Positions 46,361 through 56,373 of a stretch of 64,000 bases of DNA are shown here, one piece after another (position 1 is the first letter of the stretch; the number at the start of each line of letters is the position of its first letter). Both the position numbers and the translations under genes were made by a program. The notes under the pieces are model-generated. The model searched no databases. It was given only the letters and a program-made list of their open reading frames with translations, and was not told the DNA's origin. The DNA comes from Micrasema longulum. Lineage: Eukaryota; Arthropoda; Insecta; Trichoptera; Brachycentridae. The stretch spans positions 47,324 through 111,323 of the forward strand of contig JAGVSM010003532.1 in assembly GCA_022494885.1 (NCBI GenBank), written 5' to 3'.

Positions 46361-46540
46361 GTTTAAAAACTTTTGCTATTTTTCTTAGGCATTTTCTTCT
46401 ACAAAAATATGTAGGTATTGGATGACCTTCATACATATTTAATTCAACCATAATTCATACGAGAGCCAAAAGTTTTTGACACGTGACCCAATCGGACCTT
46501 CTTAATTTCTTTATTGTGACTTTACTTTTTTATTTTATTT

Positions 46541-46682
46541 TTAAAAAAATCGAAATACTTGAGTTCTTATTATTTACTCAAATATTCTAATGTTCAGACC
46601 ATTTCCTAAAAGTCGTAAATAACTTGTGCTAAAGAAAATAATCGAGTTGTGGTAGAGAAGGATTTGAACCTCGGAATTTTGT
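46541..46682 (-). mobile_element. SINE S1 (decayed)
   Basis: TACTCAAATATTCTAATGTT, GTCGTAAATAACTTGTGC, AATCGAGTTGTGGTAGAGAA and GGATTTGAACCTCGG follow the S1 order; the B box has one change. Confidence 0.7.
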
Positions 46683-46998
46683 CTTTCTTGTTTTATAATT
46701 TATGCTTCATGCACTAAGATCCTATACAATGTAACTGGAATGTTATTATTTATGTAAAAGTTAAGATATAAGTTCCCGGGATAGGGTTATAATAATTTTG
46801 ATTTGTTTCTTTATACCCGACACACACAAATAAAAAATTGCAAATTGCAAATAATCGCACGAAATAATAACTATACCCTTGTGCGATGATATGTTGAGAA
46901 CGTTTTCAAGCCTTGACTCAGCTTGACTGCATACTTTACTACTATCTGAAATTTAATTTGCTATTATGTAAATAGGTCTTTAATTATACAATTGAACA
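46683..46998. other. no gene seen
   Basis: AT-rich; nothing recognised. Confidence 0.5.
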
Positions 46999-47430
46999 TT
47001 GGTCCGAGAACGGACGCAGCAGTCTCTTCAACAAGCGTCTTGAAGATGCGGTGATGGACTTGGCTTGGACACGTGCCTCTTCTTTAAACCGGCTGGTTCG
47101 CGCCGTCCTGTAAGGCCGTCGAAGAAGATCTTTCGACCTTATTCAGGGGAACTATGACAAACGATGACAAACTATTATTGAATAGTTTATCGGGACAAAA
47201 TATATCTTAATACTTTGTTTTCTTCATAATGTATTATAATGTAATAATATGTATATTTTATTGAATAAAGACTCTAAAAAAATTAAAAAAAAACTAAGGG
47301 CGCTGGATTGACGTGGGAGGGGGCGAAAGTGCTGGCTGGCGATAGGGTCTCCTGCTCTTCTGGAGGCAACTAGTGGTGTCCACATTCTCCACATAGAAGC
47401 GGATGTGTAAAAAAAGAAGAAGAAGAAACT
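46999..47430 (+). pseudogene. LINE 3' fragment with GAA tail, interrupted
   Basis: Begins with a WTWLGHVPL-like stretch; the end reads RGLTWEGAKVLAGDRV (frame break) and TSGVHILHI-like residues before AAAGAAGAAGAAGAA. (K)RGLTWE-AK-LA-DR is characteristic of RTE-like C-termini. Between about 47150 and 47290 lies AT-rich sequence ending AAAAAAATTAAAAAAAAAC, likely a later retro-insertion. Confidence 0.7.
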
Positions 47431-48485
47431 AAATTATGTCAACTTTATTGTTTTGAAAATATTAAGTTATAATGACTATTCAATTATTACCCCTAATTAA
47501 TCCATTACAATAAAGTACTGAAAATTGCATAAACATAATTATACATACCCAAAGTTAATCGGGTGAGCTGCCGACTACATGCATCCAAAATGCTAACTTT
47601 ACTCACTATTTTTTAAAGAGACTTAGGCGCAAAAAAAAGTAAAGAGTATATTACTGATTAAAGGAAACATTCAAAGGCCCATATTAAGGAAAGGCAATAT
47701 TTTAATATTTAAATTTGGGACTTTTGACGATTTGATTAATTCTCTAGATTAATCAAATCGTATGCTGTGCGGCCGTGGAATATTTTTGTTAGTTAACACC
47801 ATTGCAACATTGTGCAAGTTTATAATGAGACATTATAGGTTTTGGACATTAGGGCTCAATAACGGTGACAGTCCCGATATATCGGGAAGGATGGCAACTC
47901 TAGTCATAGCCAACCTAATATTAGGACGACTTTTTAATGATAACTATTAACAAGAAGTATTTTATGTTTATAAGGTAAAACTTAGTCATAAGTAGACGGG
48001 ATGTTTGACTAAGTTGATAAAAAACGCTAATATTAGGTGTGTTTGGGCTTGAAAACGCATCAATTTATATATGCAATGCTTACGGAGAAAAACCATTCTA
48101 TGATTATTGACCACGAACTCAGGTTCGGATTACAGCGATACAACGGGCCTTGGATACTTGTGTTTAGAATTGCAAGCGCAAACCGAAACCGTCTATTATA
48201 CGTTTGTTGTTAAACTAAAAATTAAACTAAAACCAAACCAATTTTTTTAAATTTTGTTCTTAGGCTTCTGCGAAAAATGTCAAACAATAGAGACACGCCA
48301 ATCGTAAAAAGAAGAGGGAGGGGATGTTGTGAGTGGCGTGAGTTTAATAATGAGTGTTTAGTCAATTTTGCATGTTAGTTTAATTTGTGCCCTGATGAAG
48401 AGACGGGTACGTCAAATAGTTATACACGTCAATAAGTTATACACAAATATTTAATAATGTGTAGTAAAATGATTAACTACAAAGT
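47431..48485. other. no gene seen
   Basis: AT-rich. 47722-47760 contains an inverted ACGATTTGATTAATTCTCTA / TAGATTAATCAAATCGT pair (short hairpin). 48390-48470 contains GCCCTGATGAAGAGACGGGT, then the shared TTATACACAAATATTTAATA motif. Confidence 0.45.
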
Positions 48486-48985
48486 TAAGGCTGTAGTCTG
48501 GTAAAACGCACGCAAAATGAGGAAATCATACGATTTTGCCATTTCAAAACGAATGTTTTTTTTAAATCGCGCAATAATAAAAAAATGTAAATTATATAAA
48601 AAAAATAATTTTTAAAGGTATTTTTATAAAAAAATATACTTAAAAGTGTTATGTAACTAAAATATAATTACTTTTAGACCGGCAGTTTACGCAATTTCAA
48701 ATTTAGACTAAAATTAGGTATCTGGGTTTTCATAAAAAGACTAAGTATTGAACTAAATTTTTTTATAATTATTTGAAGATAATAAATTGAACATGAAAGT
48801 GGCCAAGGCAAATCTTGGTTTTTTTGTTTTTGAAAAGAAATACAAGCATTTTAAATCACATACATTTTTGTGACATTTTTCTTTATTTCTACGTAAAATT
48901 ATGCCTTTGGCAATACTTAAAAAAAATGGAAGTATTTTAGTTGAAACCTTTTCTTATAGAATTTTATTCTTTTTTTTTAAGAAGA
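48486..48985 (+). repeat. repeat C, copy 3
   Basis: TTAAGGCTGTAGTCTGGTAA, AAAACGAATGTTTTTTTTAA, CTAAAATATAATTACTTTTA, GACCGGCAGTTTACGC and, further on, GAAAAGAAATACAAGCATTT and TCTACGTAAAATTATGCCTT. The later blocks match one arm of the foldback at 39790-40440, joining copies 1 and 2 into one family. Confidence 0.82.
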
Positions 48986-49524
48986 TAATTCTGGTTTTGA
49001 TATTCAATTTGTAAAAATATCTTATTAACGTATTTATTACCTTCATACCTGCCCTTATCGGTGTCGATATAATACTTTAATATTAATAATAAAATAATTA
49101 AAAAATCCTATTATTATATTTTACAATAAAAGTCACCAACCGTGAATCGCATTAATCACGACAGCCATTCGAGATATATTATATGCGTATTTCCTGTAAC
49201 CTGATATACTATCGGATATACTACTATAATATTGGCCATATGCGAACAAACATTGTACTTACGAGTATATATATTGACAGAACACATTCATATACTCATA
49301 AAAAAACATCCGTGCGTGCAGTAAAAATAAAGGAAATTAAATAACTACAATGGTCAAAAAAAATACAAAATGGAGATGTTACGCGCTAGATAAAGCCAAT
49401 GAAAGGTCAAATTAATATCGAGTTATGCCGACTTTCAATCATTACCCACATACAGATCATGCCTTAGTTTTTTGTGTATGGGATTTTTTATTGTTTATGT
49501 GATAGTGCATTTTGTTTTTGTCAG
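48986..49524. other. no gene seen
   Basis: AT-rich; nothing recognised. Confidence 0.5.
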
Positions 49525-49632
49525 GGGCAAATCGTTCAAATAAGCGATTATGCACAGCTTACAATTCTATTTGACTGTGGATAATAATGTTTTATTGTAA
49601 CTATGTTTATAGGAAAAAAAATAAACAGTTGT
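49525..49632 (+). repeat. repeat D, copy 1
   Basis: GGGGCAAATCGTTCAAATAA, GCGATTATGCACAGCTTACA, ATTTGACTGTGGATAATAAT and AACTATGTTTATAGGAAAAA match 62420-62505 in order. This copy lacks the hammerhead-like continuation seen at 62516. Confidence 0.8.
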
Positions 49633-49635
49633 TCT

Positions 49636-50031
49636 AAATTTGTTGCAACAATGAGAAAACATTTTTAAGAAAGGAATATGGAAGTCTAGGCATTTACTGG
49701 GCTTACGATCTGTCGTTGGCTGGTTTAAGTAACTACTTTACAAACTGTGTACTACATCACAAACTCTTCTACTTTATAAAAGTCAACAGATGGAAGAGTT
49801 GAGGAACTATGGTTGTTTAAATATAAGCAGAATGGTGAATGTTACACAGTGTGTAAATTTTTCGCTTAAACCAGCCAATGACAGGCCATAAGCCCTGTAA
49901 ATGCCTAGAACTCCATACTCCCTTCTCAAAAATGTTTTAGCTCTTTTGCAACAAATTTAGATCTGAATAACTCCCTAAAGAGGAAATCCAGCCACACTGC
50001 TAACATTTGGACATACCCAAAACATTGTTGA
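49636..50031. repeat. family A repeat, copy 7, self-inverted
   Basis: Arm 1: TTTGTTGCAACAATGAGAAA, ATGGAAGTCTAGGCATTTAC, CGTTGGCTGGTTTAAG. Arm 2 inverted: CTTAAACCAGCCAATGACAG, GTAAATGCCTAGAACTCCAT, TTTTGCAACAAATTTAGATC. The centre holds CAACAGATGGAAGAGTTGAG and AGCAGAATGGTGAATGTTAC. Ends with GGACATACCCAAAACATTGT. Confidence 0.87.
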
Positions 50032-50756
50032 TATAATTGTTATTTATTGAAAATCACCACCACCATTTACATATTCCCACAAAATATATATCTATAAAGT
50101 ACTCCCAGCGCCCATCCTGATCTCAGTGAACGATGAAACTAGCCGATTGCCTCAGCTTATTTCTCCATGCGAAAAAGTACACTATATTTTACATCTTTAA
50201 CCCAGTCGCGGTGTTTAGTACTAAAACAAGCTTTTAGATTACAAATATTATTTAAAGATTCCTTATTTTGAACATTATTTCCGAAAGACTATTTTTCTTT
50301 GAAATGATATCGTTGACATATTATGTATCATATAAGACATGTGGCGTTCGGAGTGGCTGTTTTTGATATTATTCATTTTAAAAGGAATTGGCCTGTGTTG
50401 ACATTACGATAATATTGGAAATTTCTGCTGAATGTCAGTGTGGTATTTGTTAATAAACTTTTGTACAAGTGCCTTATTAAAATAGTACCTATTGAACAAA
50501 GCTACGTATATCGCGTGGTTAACAATAATTGTTGTTTGAGTTGATTTTCACAGAACCACAGAAAAAATAGTCATTTATAATTATGTTACTTGTAAATGAT
50601 GAACTTTTACGTAGGTACAAATAAATGGTAGATTACCTATAAAAAAACTCTGCTCGTCTCATTTATTGTAAAAAGTAGAATATATATCATATATTATATG
50701 GGTAATTATAAAAATAAAAATAACTTAAATTAAAGTTGAGATATTTATATATTAGT
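50032..50756. other. no gene seen
   Basis: AT-rich; nothing recognised. Confidence 0.5.
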
Positions 50757-51183
50757 TGTAGAATCCTGGTGTGAACGCTGATGTATGGGAGCAAAGTATG
50801 GACTTGTAAAGTGATTTTTCAAGCGAATGCGTAGTAAAACTGTGTACGATAGATGCAAGAATGTCGAGATCCGTACATTGTGTAAGGCTGAGATAAGCAC
50901 TATCGACAAAATCAAGAAAGGAGCTGTGCGTTGGTTTGGACATGTAGAGCGAACGGACATCGAAAGAACGGCTAAATAGATTTACGATGCGAATGTCGAT
51001 GGATGCAGAAATTTAGGAAGACGGAGAAAGACATGGCACGACCAAATCTAACAAATACTTGATGATGGACATGTCAAAAGTTGGAATGTAGAGGAAGCAA
51101 GATCTGTATGCAAAGATAGAGTGACATGGCGTTCTATCCTCTCTTCCTACCCTAACAGGGAAACGGCGCGATGGTTTGTTATT
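50757..51183 (+). pseudogene. RTE-like LINE C-terminus
   Basis: The plus strand reads DRCKNVEIRTLCKAEISTID, KIKKGAVRWFGHVERTDIER then a stop (TAG), RRRKTWHDQI-like residues, DGHVKSWN and VCKDRVTWRSILSSYPNRET. It matches 9344-9700 but extends further 5' (ML-YGSKVWTCK near 50782). Ends near GGTTTGTTATTGTTG. Confidence 0.87.
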
Positions 51184-51203
51184 GTTGTTGATGCTAACAT
51201 AAA

Positions 51204-51460
51204 TTGTGTCCGTTTTTTTTCATGTGATGGTGAAAGTTATGCTTATTGAGAAATGAAATTTTCTGCTCTACAAGATATTTTGCTTGCTTTTACGTAGAAT
51301 ACATTATTCTATTTGGTAAAGAGCCTTCAAAATGGAATATCAAGTAGACGAAAGTGAGCATTTTCGACTCCTTCTGTTCGCTTACAACCCAAGGAATAAA
51401 GGACTAAAGATAATATTTACCTACGGTGCTTATTTTTAAATTTGAAAAAAACGGACACAA
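51204..51460 (+). mobile_element. short mariner-derived element with TIRs and HTH start
   Basis: Terminal repeats TTGTGTCCGTTTTTTTT (51204-51220) and, inverted, GAAAAAAACGGACACAA (51444-51460) match at 16 of 17 bases. Inside, ATG at about 51332 opens MEYQVDESEHFRLLLFAYNP, related to EIDKSKHFRYLRLLAFKQGN of 23548-24085. Only the first ~25 residues of the transposase remain in this 257-bp internally deleted copy. Confidence 0.75.
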
Positions 51461-51479
51461 CATATATTAAAACCTAATT

Positions 51480-51570
51480 TAATGAAGGATTGGCATGGCT
51501 AAGCTTGAAGTCTTATGTCAAACGTGTTCTTTGAATATAGACTGACTGTATATTTTTATTTCATTGTGCT
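51480..51570 (+). mobile_element. jockey-like LINE 3'UTR scrap
   Basis: GGATTGGCATGGCTAAGCTT, GAAGTCTTATGTC and TTGTGCTTGTTTTGTCTTCG match the 3'UTR of the LINE at 38518-39019 (about 38829-38930). Confidence 0.65.
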
Positions 51571-52435
51571 TGTTTTGTCTTCGATTAAACGATCTGTCTC
51601 TGGGGCAATTGCACCAAAAAAAGCTAAGTTAAAACTGATTGTTACGCTTGTATGAAAAAAGGCCAAAAAGTTTGATTTTATCTCAGTTCTTTTTATGCAA
51701 AGCACTTTGTTCATTTCGACAAAAATGTTACTTTTGTTTACTTTAACCTTTTTAGGAGCACCTGGGTCCGTATTATAATAGGAAGTTAACGTTTATATCA
51801 AATTTTATCAACAAAGAAGTTTGAAAGTATGAAAAATATTATATTCATAGATTTTTTTTCTAAACATGTTCAATTACAATATGTGTCTTTTATGGGTGAC
51901 CTGTGTGAGTTGGTCTCGTTTCGACGTTTTGACTACCATTGCGGTAGTCAATTTCATTGTAAACTTTGTTTTGTACTTGTACTACTAGTAATTTGTACCG
52001 TGTCGCAGTCGGCAGCAAGCACATTCTGCATCATTTTTTAGTGTGTAAGGCCGGGAATCATGTTGAGCTTAATTTCAGCCTTTTATGGGCACACACTTGC
52101 GCTGCATTTTTACCGCTAACAACACCGCATAAGGCACACCGGAACTGCTTGACGTCGACACGATCGAAAACCGCCAGAATCTTCGTGTCACTTGTTGGTT
52201 TTCAGTTCAGTTAGCTTTTTGCTCTCTCTCTCTAAGACTTTTGAATACCCACCATATAATTTAAATTAGTGTCACGGTCAATTCATTCAGTGTTGTGCTT
52301 AATTTAATCGCTTTTTGTATAATCTTGTATTCATCATATTATCTATTAAACCTCAAAACAATGTAAGTGAATCTTTCATTCAATTTCATGCAACCTTACG
52401 ACAAAAACTGCGGTAAGTTAAACTAACCATTTCAT
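51571..52435. other. no assigned gene; unexplained ORF at 52067-52209
   Basis: 51970-52210 is GC-richer than its flanks. On the minus strand an open segment (52209-52067) contains FDRVDVKQFRCALCGVVSGK and NAAQVCAHKR. The CxxC...CxH spacing is zinc-finger-like but too short to assign. CTCTCTCTCTCT at 52224-52234 is a simple repeat. Confidence 0.4.
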
Positions 52436-52710
52436 TCCAGCTAAAGAGTTCACTACACCTTCATCTTTGTTTAAGTTATTTAGGTGTGTATTTCAATTGC
52501 CTCTTTTATTATTCGTGCACTGTAATTTCTTGGATGTAACATCTTTGGTTCGAAGGCGAAAATATGTCCTGTGTCTATAAAGTGTTTCGCCATTGCAGAT
52601 TTTTCAGGGTGCCGTAATTTACACGCTGTTTTATGTATCATAAATTATTTTTTTTGCTGTACGCCCTGTTTATCCAATGTACACTTTATCACATCCTTGG
52701 CAGCTTAGTT
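52436..52710 (-). pseudogene. Penelope-like element, GIY-YIG endonuclease C-terminus
   Basis: The minus strand reads CQGCDKVYIG-stop-TGRTAKK, then after a frameshift CKLRHPEKSAMAKHFIDTGH, IFAFEPKMLHPRNYSA, RIIKEAIEIHT and NLNKDEGVVNSLAG-like residues. C--C---YIGQTGR, HPEKSA-A-H---TGH and R--KEAIEI are the endonuclease-domain signatures of Penelope-like retroelements. The stop is likely Gln (CAA to TAA) in the parent. Confidence 0.88.
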
Positions 52711-53120
52711 GATAAACGAAATTGTACAAATAACTCATATATGAACTCATATGTTTTCTAAAAAACGCACAGTTTATCCTGAAGATGACTCCTGCAATGG
52801 TAGCTAAAACGTCGGCGCGAATCCAACTTACACGGGATCACCCAAAAATGATACATTTTGATAACAGTGACCATGAAAACCTACTCACCAATGTTCAATT
52901 ACAGGTTACAGACGAAGATGCTTTAAATGTTCATACAAAATACACTTTTTCCTACATATATATAGATTTTACTTCATGCCACCTCCACATTTACCGATGA
53001 AGACAGCGTTTGTAATTGCGGCCCCGGGGCCCGATTACAATGGGAAGTAAACAGAGCTTTCTTTTATAAAGTTTATATTTGAAGCACTAACTTTGTGGTT
53101 ATTCATTATACTCGTAATAA
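52711..53120. other. hammerhead-like motif at 52779-52813; no gene
   Basis: CTGAAGATGACTCCTGCAAT followed by GGTAGCTAAAACGTC resembles the CUGANGA ... GAAA...GUC core layout of minimal hammerhead ribozymes carried by Penelope-like elements. The second core block is imperfect (CTAAAAC for CGAAAC). CAGACGAAGATGCTTTAAAT at about 52911 echoes CCGATGAAGATACTTTGAAG at 55648. No gene. Confidence 0.4.
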
Positions 53121-53273
53121 AATAAATAAAACAACTTTGTTTTTAACCACTATATTAAGCAAACAAGCTTCTTTGTCAAGATTTATAAACCTTGACAAAG
53201 AAGCTTGTTTGTTTTGAAACCGGTCGGTGAAAAATAAAAATTAGTGGTTAAAAACAAAGTTGTTTTATTTATT
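53121..53273. repeat. nested inverted repeat (32-bp outer arms)
   Basis: Outer arms 53121-53152 and 53242-53273 are exact reverse complements over 32 bp (TTTGTTTTTAACCACTA inward). Inner arms ACAAGCTTCTTTGTCAAG / CTTGACAAAGAAGCTTGT (53163-53180, 53191-53208) are also exact. Right of the inner arm lies GAAACCGGTCGGTG, the motif seen at 33428, 35297 and 42746. A strong cruciform candidate. Confidence 0.9.
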
Positions 53274-53599
53274 TTTTTATAAAGCAAAAGCGAATTTTCG
53301 GTACCAAAAATTAAACATTTATATAATTTATGTTTGAAATATGTTGAATGACAGGTTACTGAAAAGGGTACTAAATTTTTATCCGATTATGCACATTTTC
53401 GTACAGAAAATTCAATTTTAAATCGAAGCCCTGGCTCTTAAACGTAGAACTCATTTATAACAGATGGGTTTTTGTGATTATTAGACAAAAGAAATATAGT
53501 ACCTGTAAAACGAATTCTGAAAACCTTCTTTTTTTAAGCAAATCGACAGGCTATAAAAACCCTAATGGATAGCATTTTTTTTTAATATCAATTTATTTA
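53274..53599. other. no gene seen
   Basis: AT-rich; nothing recognised. Confidence 0.5.
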
Positions 53600-54029
53600 C
53601 AATATTTGAGTTTGTCCAAACGTTTGTAGACAAAATACTGGATTTCACCCCCTCGGGAGTCATAAAGATTAACCAATTTTAAAAGGAATGAAGAAAATTT
53701 TAAAGGAGGGAATATGGAAGTCTAGGCATTTACGGGGCTTATGATCTGTCATTGGCTGGTTTAATAAAAGCAACTGGTCCAAGAAGAATTTTTAAAATTG
53801 GAAAATTGTTTTCAGGCGTTGCCTATGTGAAATAATTCAGATGAATCTCTTCACAAAAATAAAGGTTTCAGCCATTCAACTTCACTAAAATCAACAGATG
53901 TAAGAATTGAAGAAAGATTGATGTTTTAACATGGGCAAAATAGTGAATGTTACACAGTGTGTTAAGTGGCCACTTAAACCAGCCAATGACAGGTCATCAG
54001 CCCTGTAAATGCCTAGATTTCCATATTCA
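53600..54029. repeat. family A repeat, copy 8, self-inverted
   Basis: CAATATTTGAGTTTGTCCAA, TGGAAGTCTAGGCATTTACG, GGCTTATGATCTGTCATTGG, then inner parts (CAGGCGTTGCCTATGTGAAA, AAATCAACAGATGTAAGAAT) and the inverted arm (CACTTAAACCAGCCAATGAC, CCTGTAAATGCCTAGATTTC). Its right end is cut by MITE H copy 3. Confidence 0.86.
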
Positions 54030-54030
54030 C

Positions 54031-54426
54031 AATAAAAAAATAACACAATATATTGTTTTTGCAAAACAGTAAGGAGTATCATTACAAAAAAGTTACAATT
54101 AAATTACAAACAATTACTATAGCGACTACTTTTCTTGACATTTTGCTTGCTAACCGCCGGCTAAATGCAATAAATTGCGTGATAAATCATAAATAAATTA
54201 ATTAATTAAAATAGCAGTTTTGGAATATTTTCCACATTTTTACCGGTGAAATTCAAATGTGTGATTGCGCAACAGGATTATACGTGGCGAAACGTAAGTA
54301 TTTTGACATTTAATGTTAGGTATTCACGGATGTTGCATTGTGATCGCGAGTACGATAAACAACCACGGTGAGAAATTGTTATCACGTCGCTTATTAGCTC
54401 GTCGATAGTTAGTTGTGATTGAGCTA
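54031..54426. mobile_element. MITE family H, copy 3 (5'-truncated)
   Basis: Same internal order as copy 1: GCAAAACAGTAAGGAGTATC, GCGACTACTTTTCTTGACAT, AACCGCCGGCTAAATGCAAT, CAGGATTATACGTGGCGAAA, ending GATAGTTAGTTGTGATTGAG and CTA, followed by CTG as in copy 1. The left ~190 bp, including one terminal repeat, is missing and family A abuts it. Confidence 0.85.
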
Positions 54427-56373
54427 CTGGTTCTGCAAGCAGGAAGCCAAAACAGCTTAAGCTGCCTATGTCTAACGTAGTTTATTAGGAGCATAAAGAA
54501 AAATACTAAGATTTATATATGTACGTTGTCTGGCCTTAGCCTAAAGAATCTCGGAAACTTTGAAATTAAAGTATGTAGTTATGCTAATGCCATAATTTAA
54601 GCAGACATGACAAGTTTTTCATCTTTATGCCAAGAGTGATAATGTTTGCCTTTGCTGTAGGAACACAACAACAGTACTGTTTGGGGAGATTATTTGGAGC
54701 ATTCAATAGTCATTTGTGTATGAAAAATTAAAATTGCAATTTATGTGTTCTCTTACACCTTGTACGAAAAAATGGTTGTGCGCACTCTTACCTAGTAAAG
54801 TGGGAAAGACTACGCAAAAATGCTTTTGTTATGTTCACTTATAAACCATGTATTATTTTGTTTTCAAAAACGTTATGATTTTAACTATCGGTAGGATTTT
54901 TTATTACAAAATGTATTAAAATAAAAAAGTTTGTTAAATGCGCTCACTTTGCTTGCTTTACCCTGTAATACCATAGTGTAAAATAGACGTCACCTGTCAC
55001 GGTGTGAAAACAAATGGATTTTTCAAGCTCTTTTTAATTTATTTATTTTACCTTTTAGTGCTCTAACTGAAACATTGTACCTACATAAATCACATAGATT
55101 ATATTGTTGGCGGCCATCAAATGCATACATATATTTTATGTTTTTGCATTATTCGACTGTATTCCAAGCTGTTTTATTTTTAATGACTCATTTAACCACA
55201 TATAAAAAATGTTTTATTAAAACAACATATTTTAAATGAAAAAGTCTGTGTCCGAGCGGATGAAGAATACAGTTTTGTGTGTGAAATGGAACAAGAACCC
55301 TGGACTAGTGTTTTCAACTCTTTTTTTTCAACGTTTTCAATTTTTTTTAAAGCTTACCATGAGGAATGTTCCTCTGAAGTTTCGCGGTCTCGCCCTGAAA
55401 AGCCGTGTATATCACTGTCTCTGGACTGGACTAGGAACTATGCGTAAAACTGATCACCTTATCTTTCTGCAACACATGATCGAGATACGCTGCGTGTTTT
55501 TCTTAAAATTATGTTCGGAATTCTACAATTACTGAGGTCCGTATTCTAGTGCGAAGTTAAAATTTATCTTCAGACTAAAATTAAGTTTTCTGTATGAAAA
55601 ATATAATATGTTGAAATTTTTTTTTAATATCTTCAATTACAGATTACCGATGAAGATACTTTGAAGTTTCATACAAATATGCAAATTTTTGTACATAAAT
55701 ATCGATGTTAATTTATACCGTATCGTTGCGTTTTTTTTATTATATTTTCTAAACTCAATTTACGTATGTACTGCGTGTATCGAATTAAATAAAAACATTT
55801 CGATCATAGTATTGTACGTAATATTAGGTCGGTATTATGTCGCCTTTACATGGCCGTCCTTCATATTTTTAATCCACACAATGCGCATTTTGCGATAAAT
55901 AGAATTCCACGAACGTATTACCAATGTATAGAATCGAATCAACATGTACCAATTGAAAGTGATTTAATTACATATTCATAATGAGTTTAGTCGGTGGATA
56001 TTATTAGGTAGTTTTGTCACAGTGTTGAATAATGAGCGAGTATGTTAATCCGATGAAAAAAGCCGTTTGTACATTAATTAACTTACTTTCGTAATTTTAA
56101 AATCAAAGGAAAGTTTGATTTATAAAACCTTGCGGTAAATAAAACGAACACATCCTTAATATTATAGTAAATTACCAATTATTATTTCATTTATTGACAC
56201 TAAGTTTTTTTATTTTTGATGAACATTTTTATGCTAATGAATAGTATTATATTAAATGTATAACAATACTTCTGGAAACATATCGAAAGCTGTGTCTTTC
56301 TTTATTTAATCTGATCTCTTGATGATAAGAAATATGCGTATCTAATTATTTGAAAATGTAAATAAAAACTTAC
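54427..56373 (-). other. intron-side flank of the exon; no further exon recognised
   Basis: This lies directly downstream of the splice donor on the minus strand. It is AT-rich. A SINE S3 scrap occupies about 55429-55505 (CTGGACTGGACTAGGAACTA, CATGATCGAGATACGCTGCG). A 99-codon ORF at 55236-55535 overlaps it and is unsupported. No acceptor-plus-open-frame combination here is convincing. Confidence 0.5.

Noticed and set aside
53891..54082. 63-codon minus ORF as a gene
   Set aside because: It is the same family A translation (LAGLSGHLTHCVTFTILPML) read in another copy.
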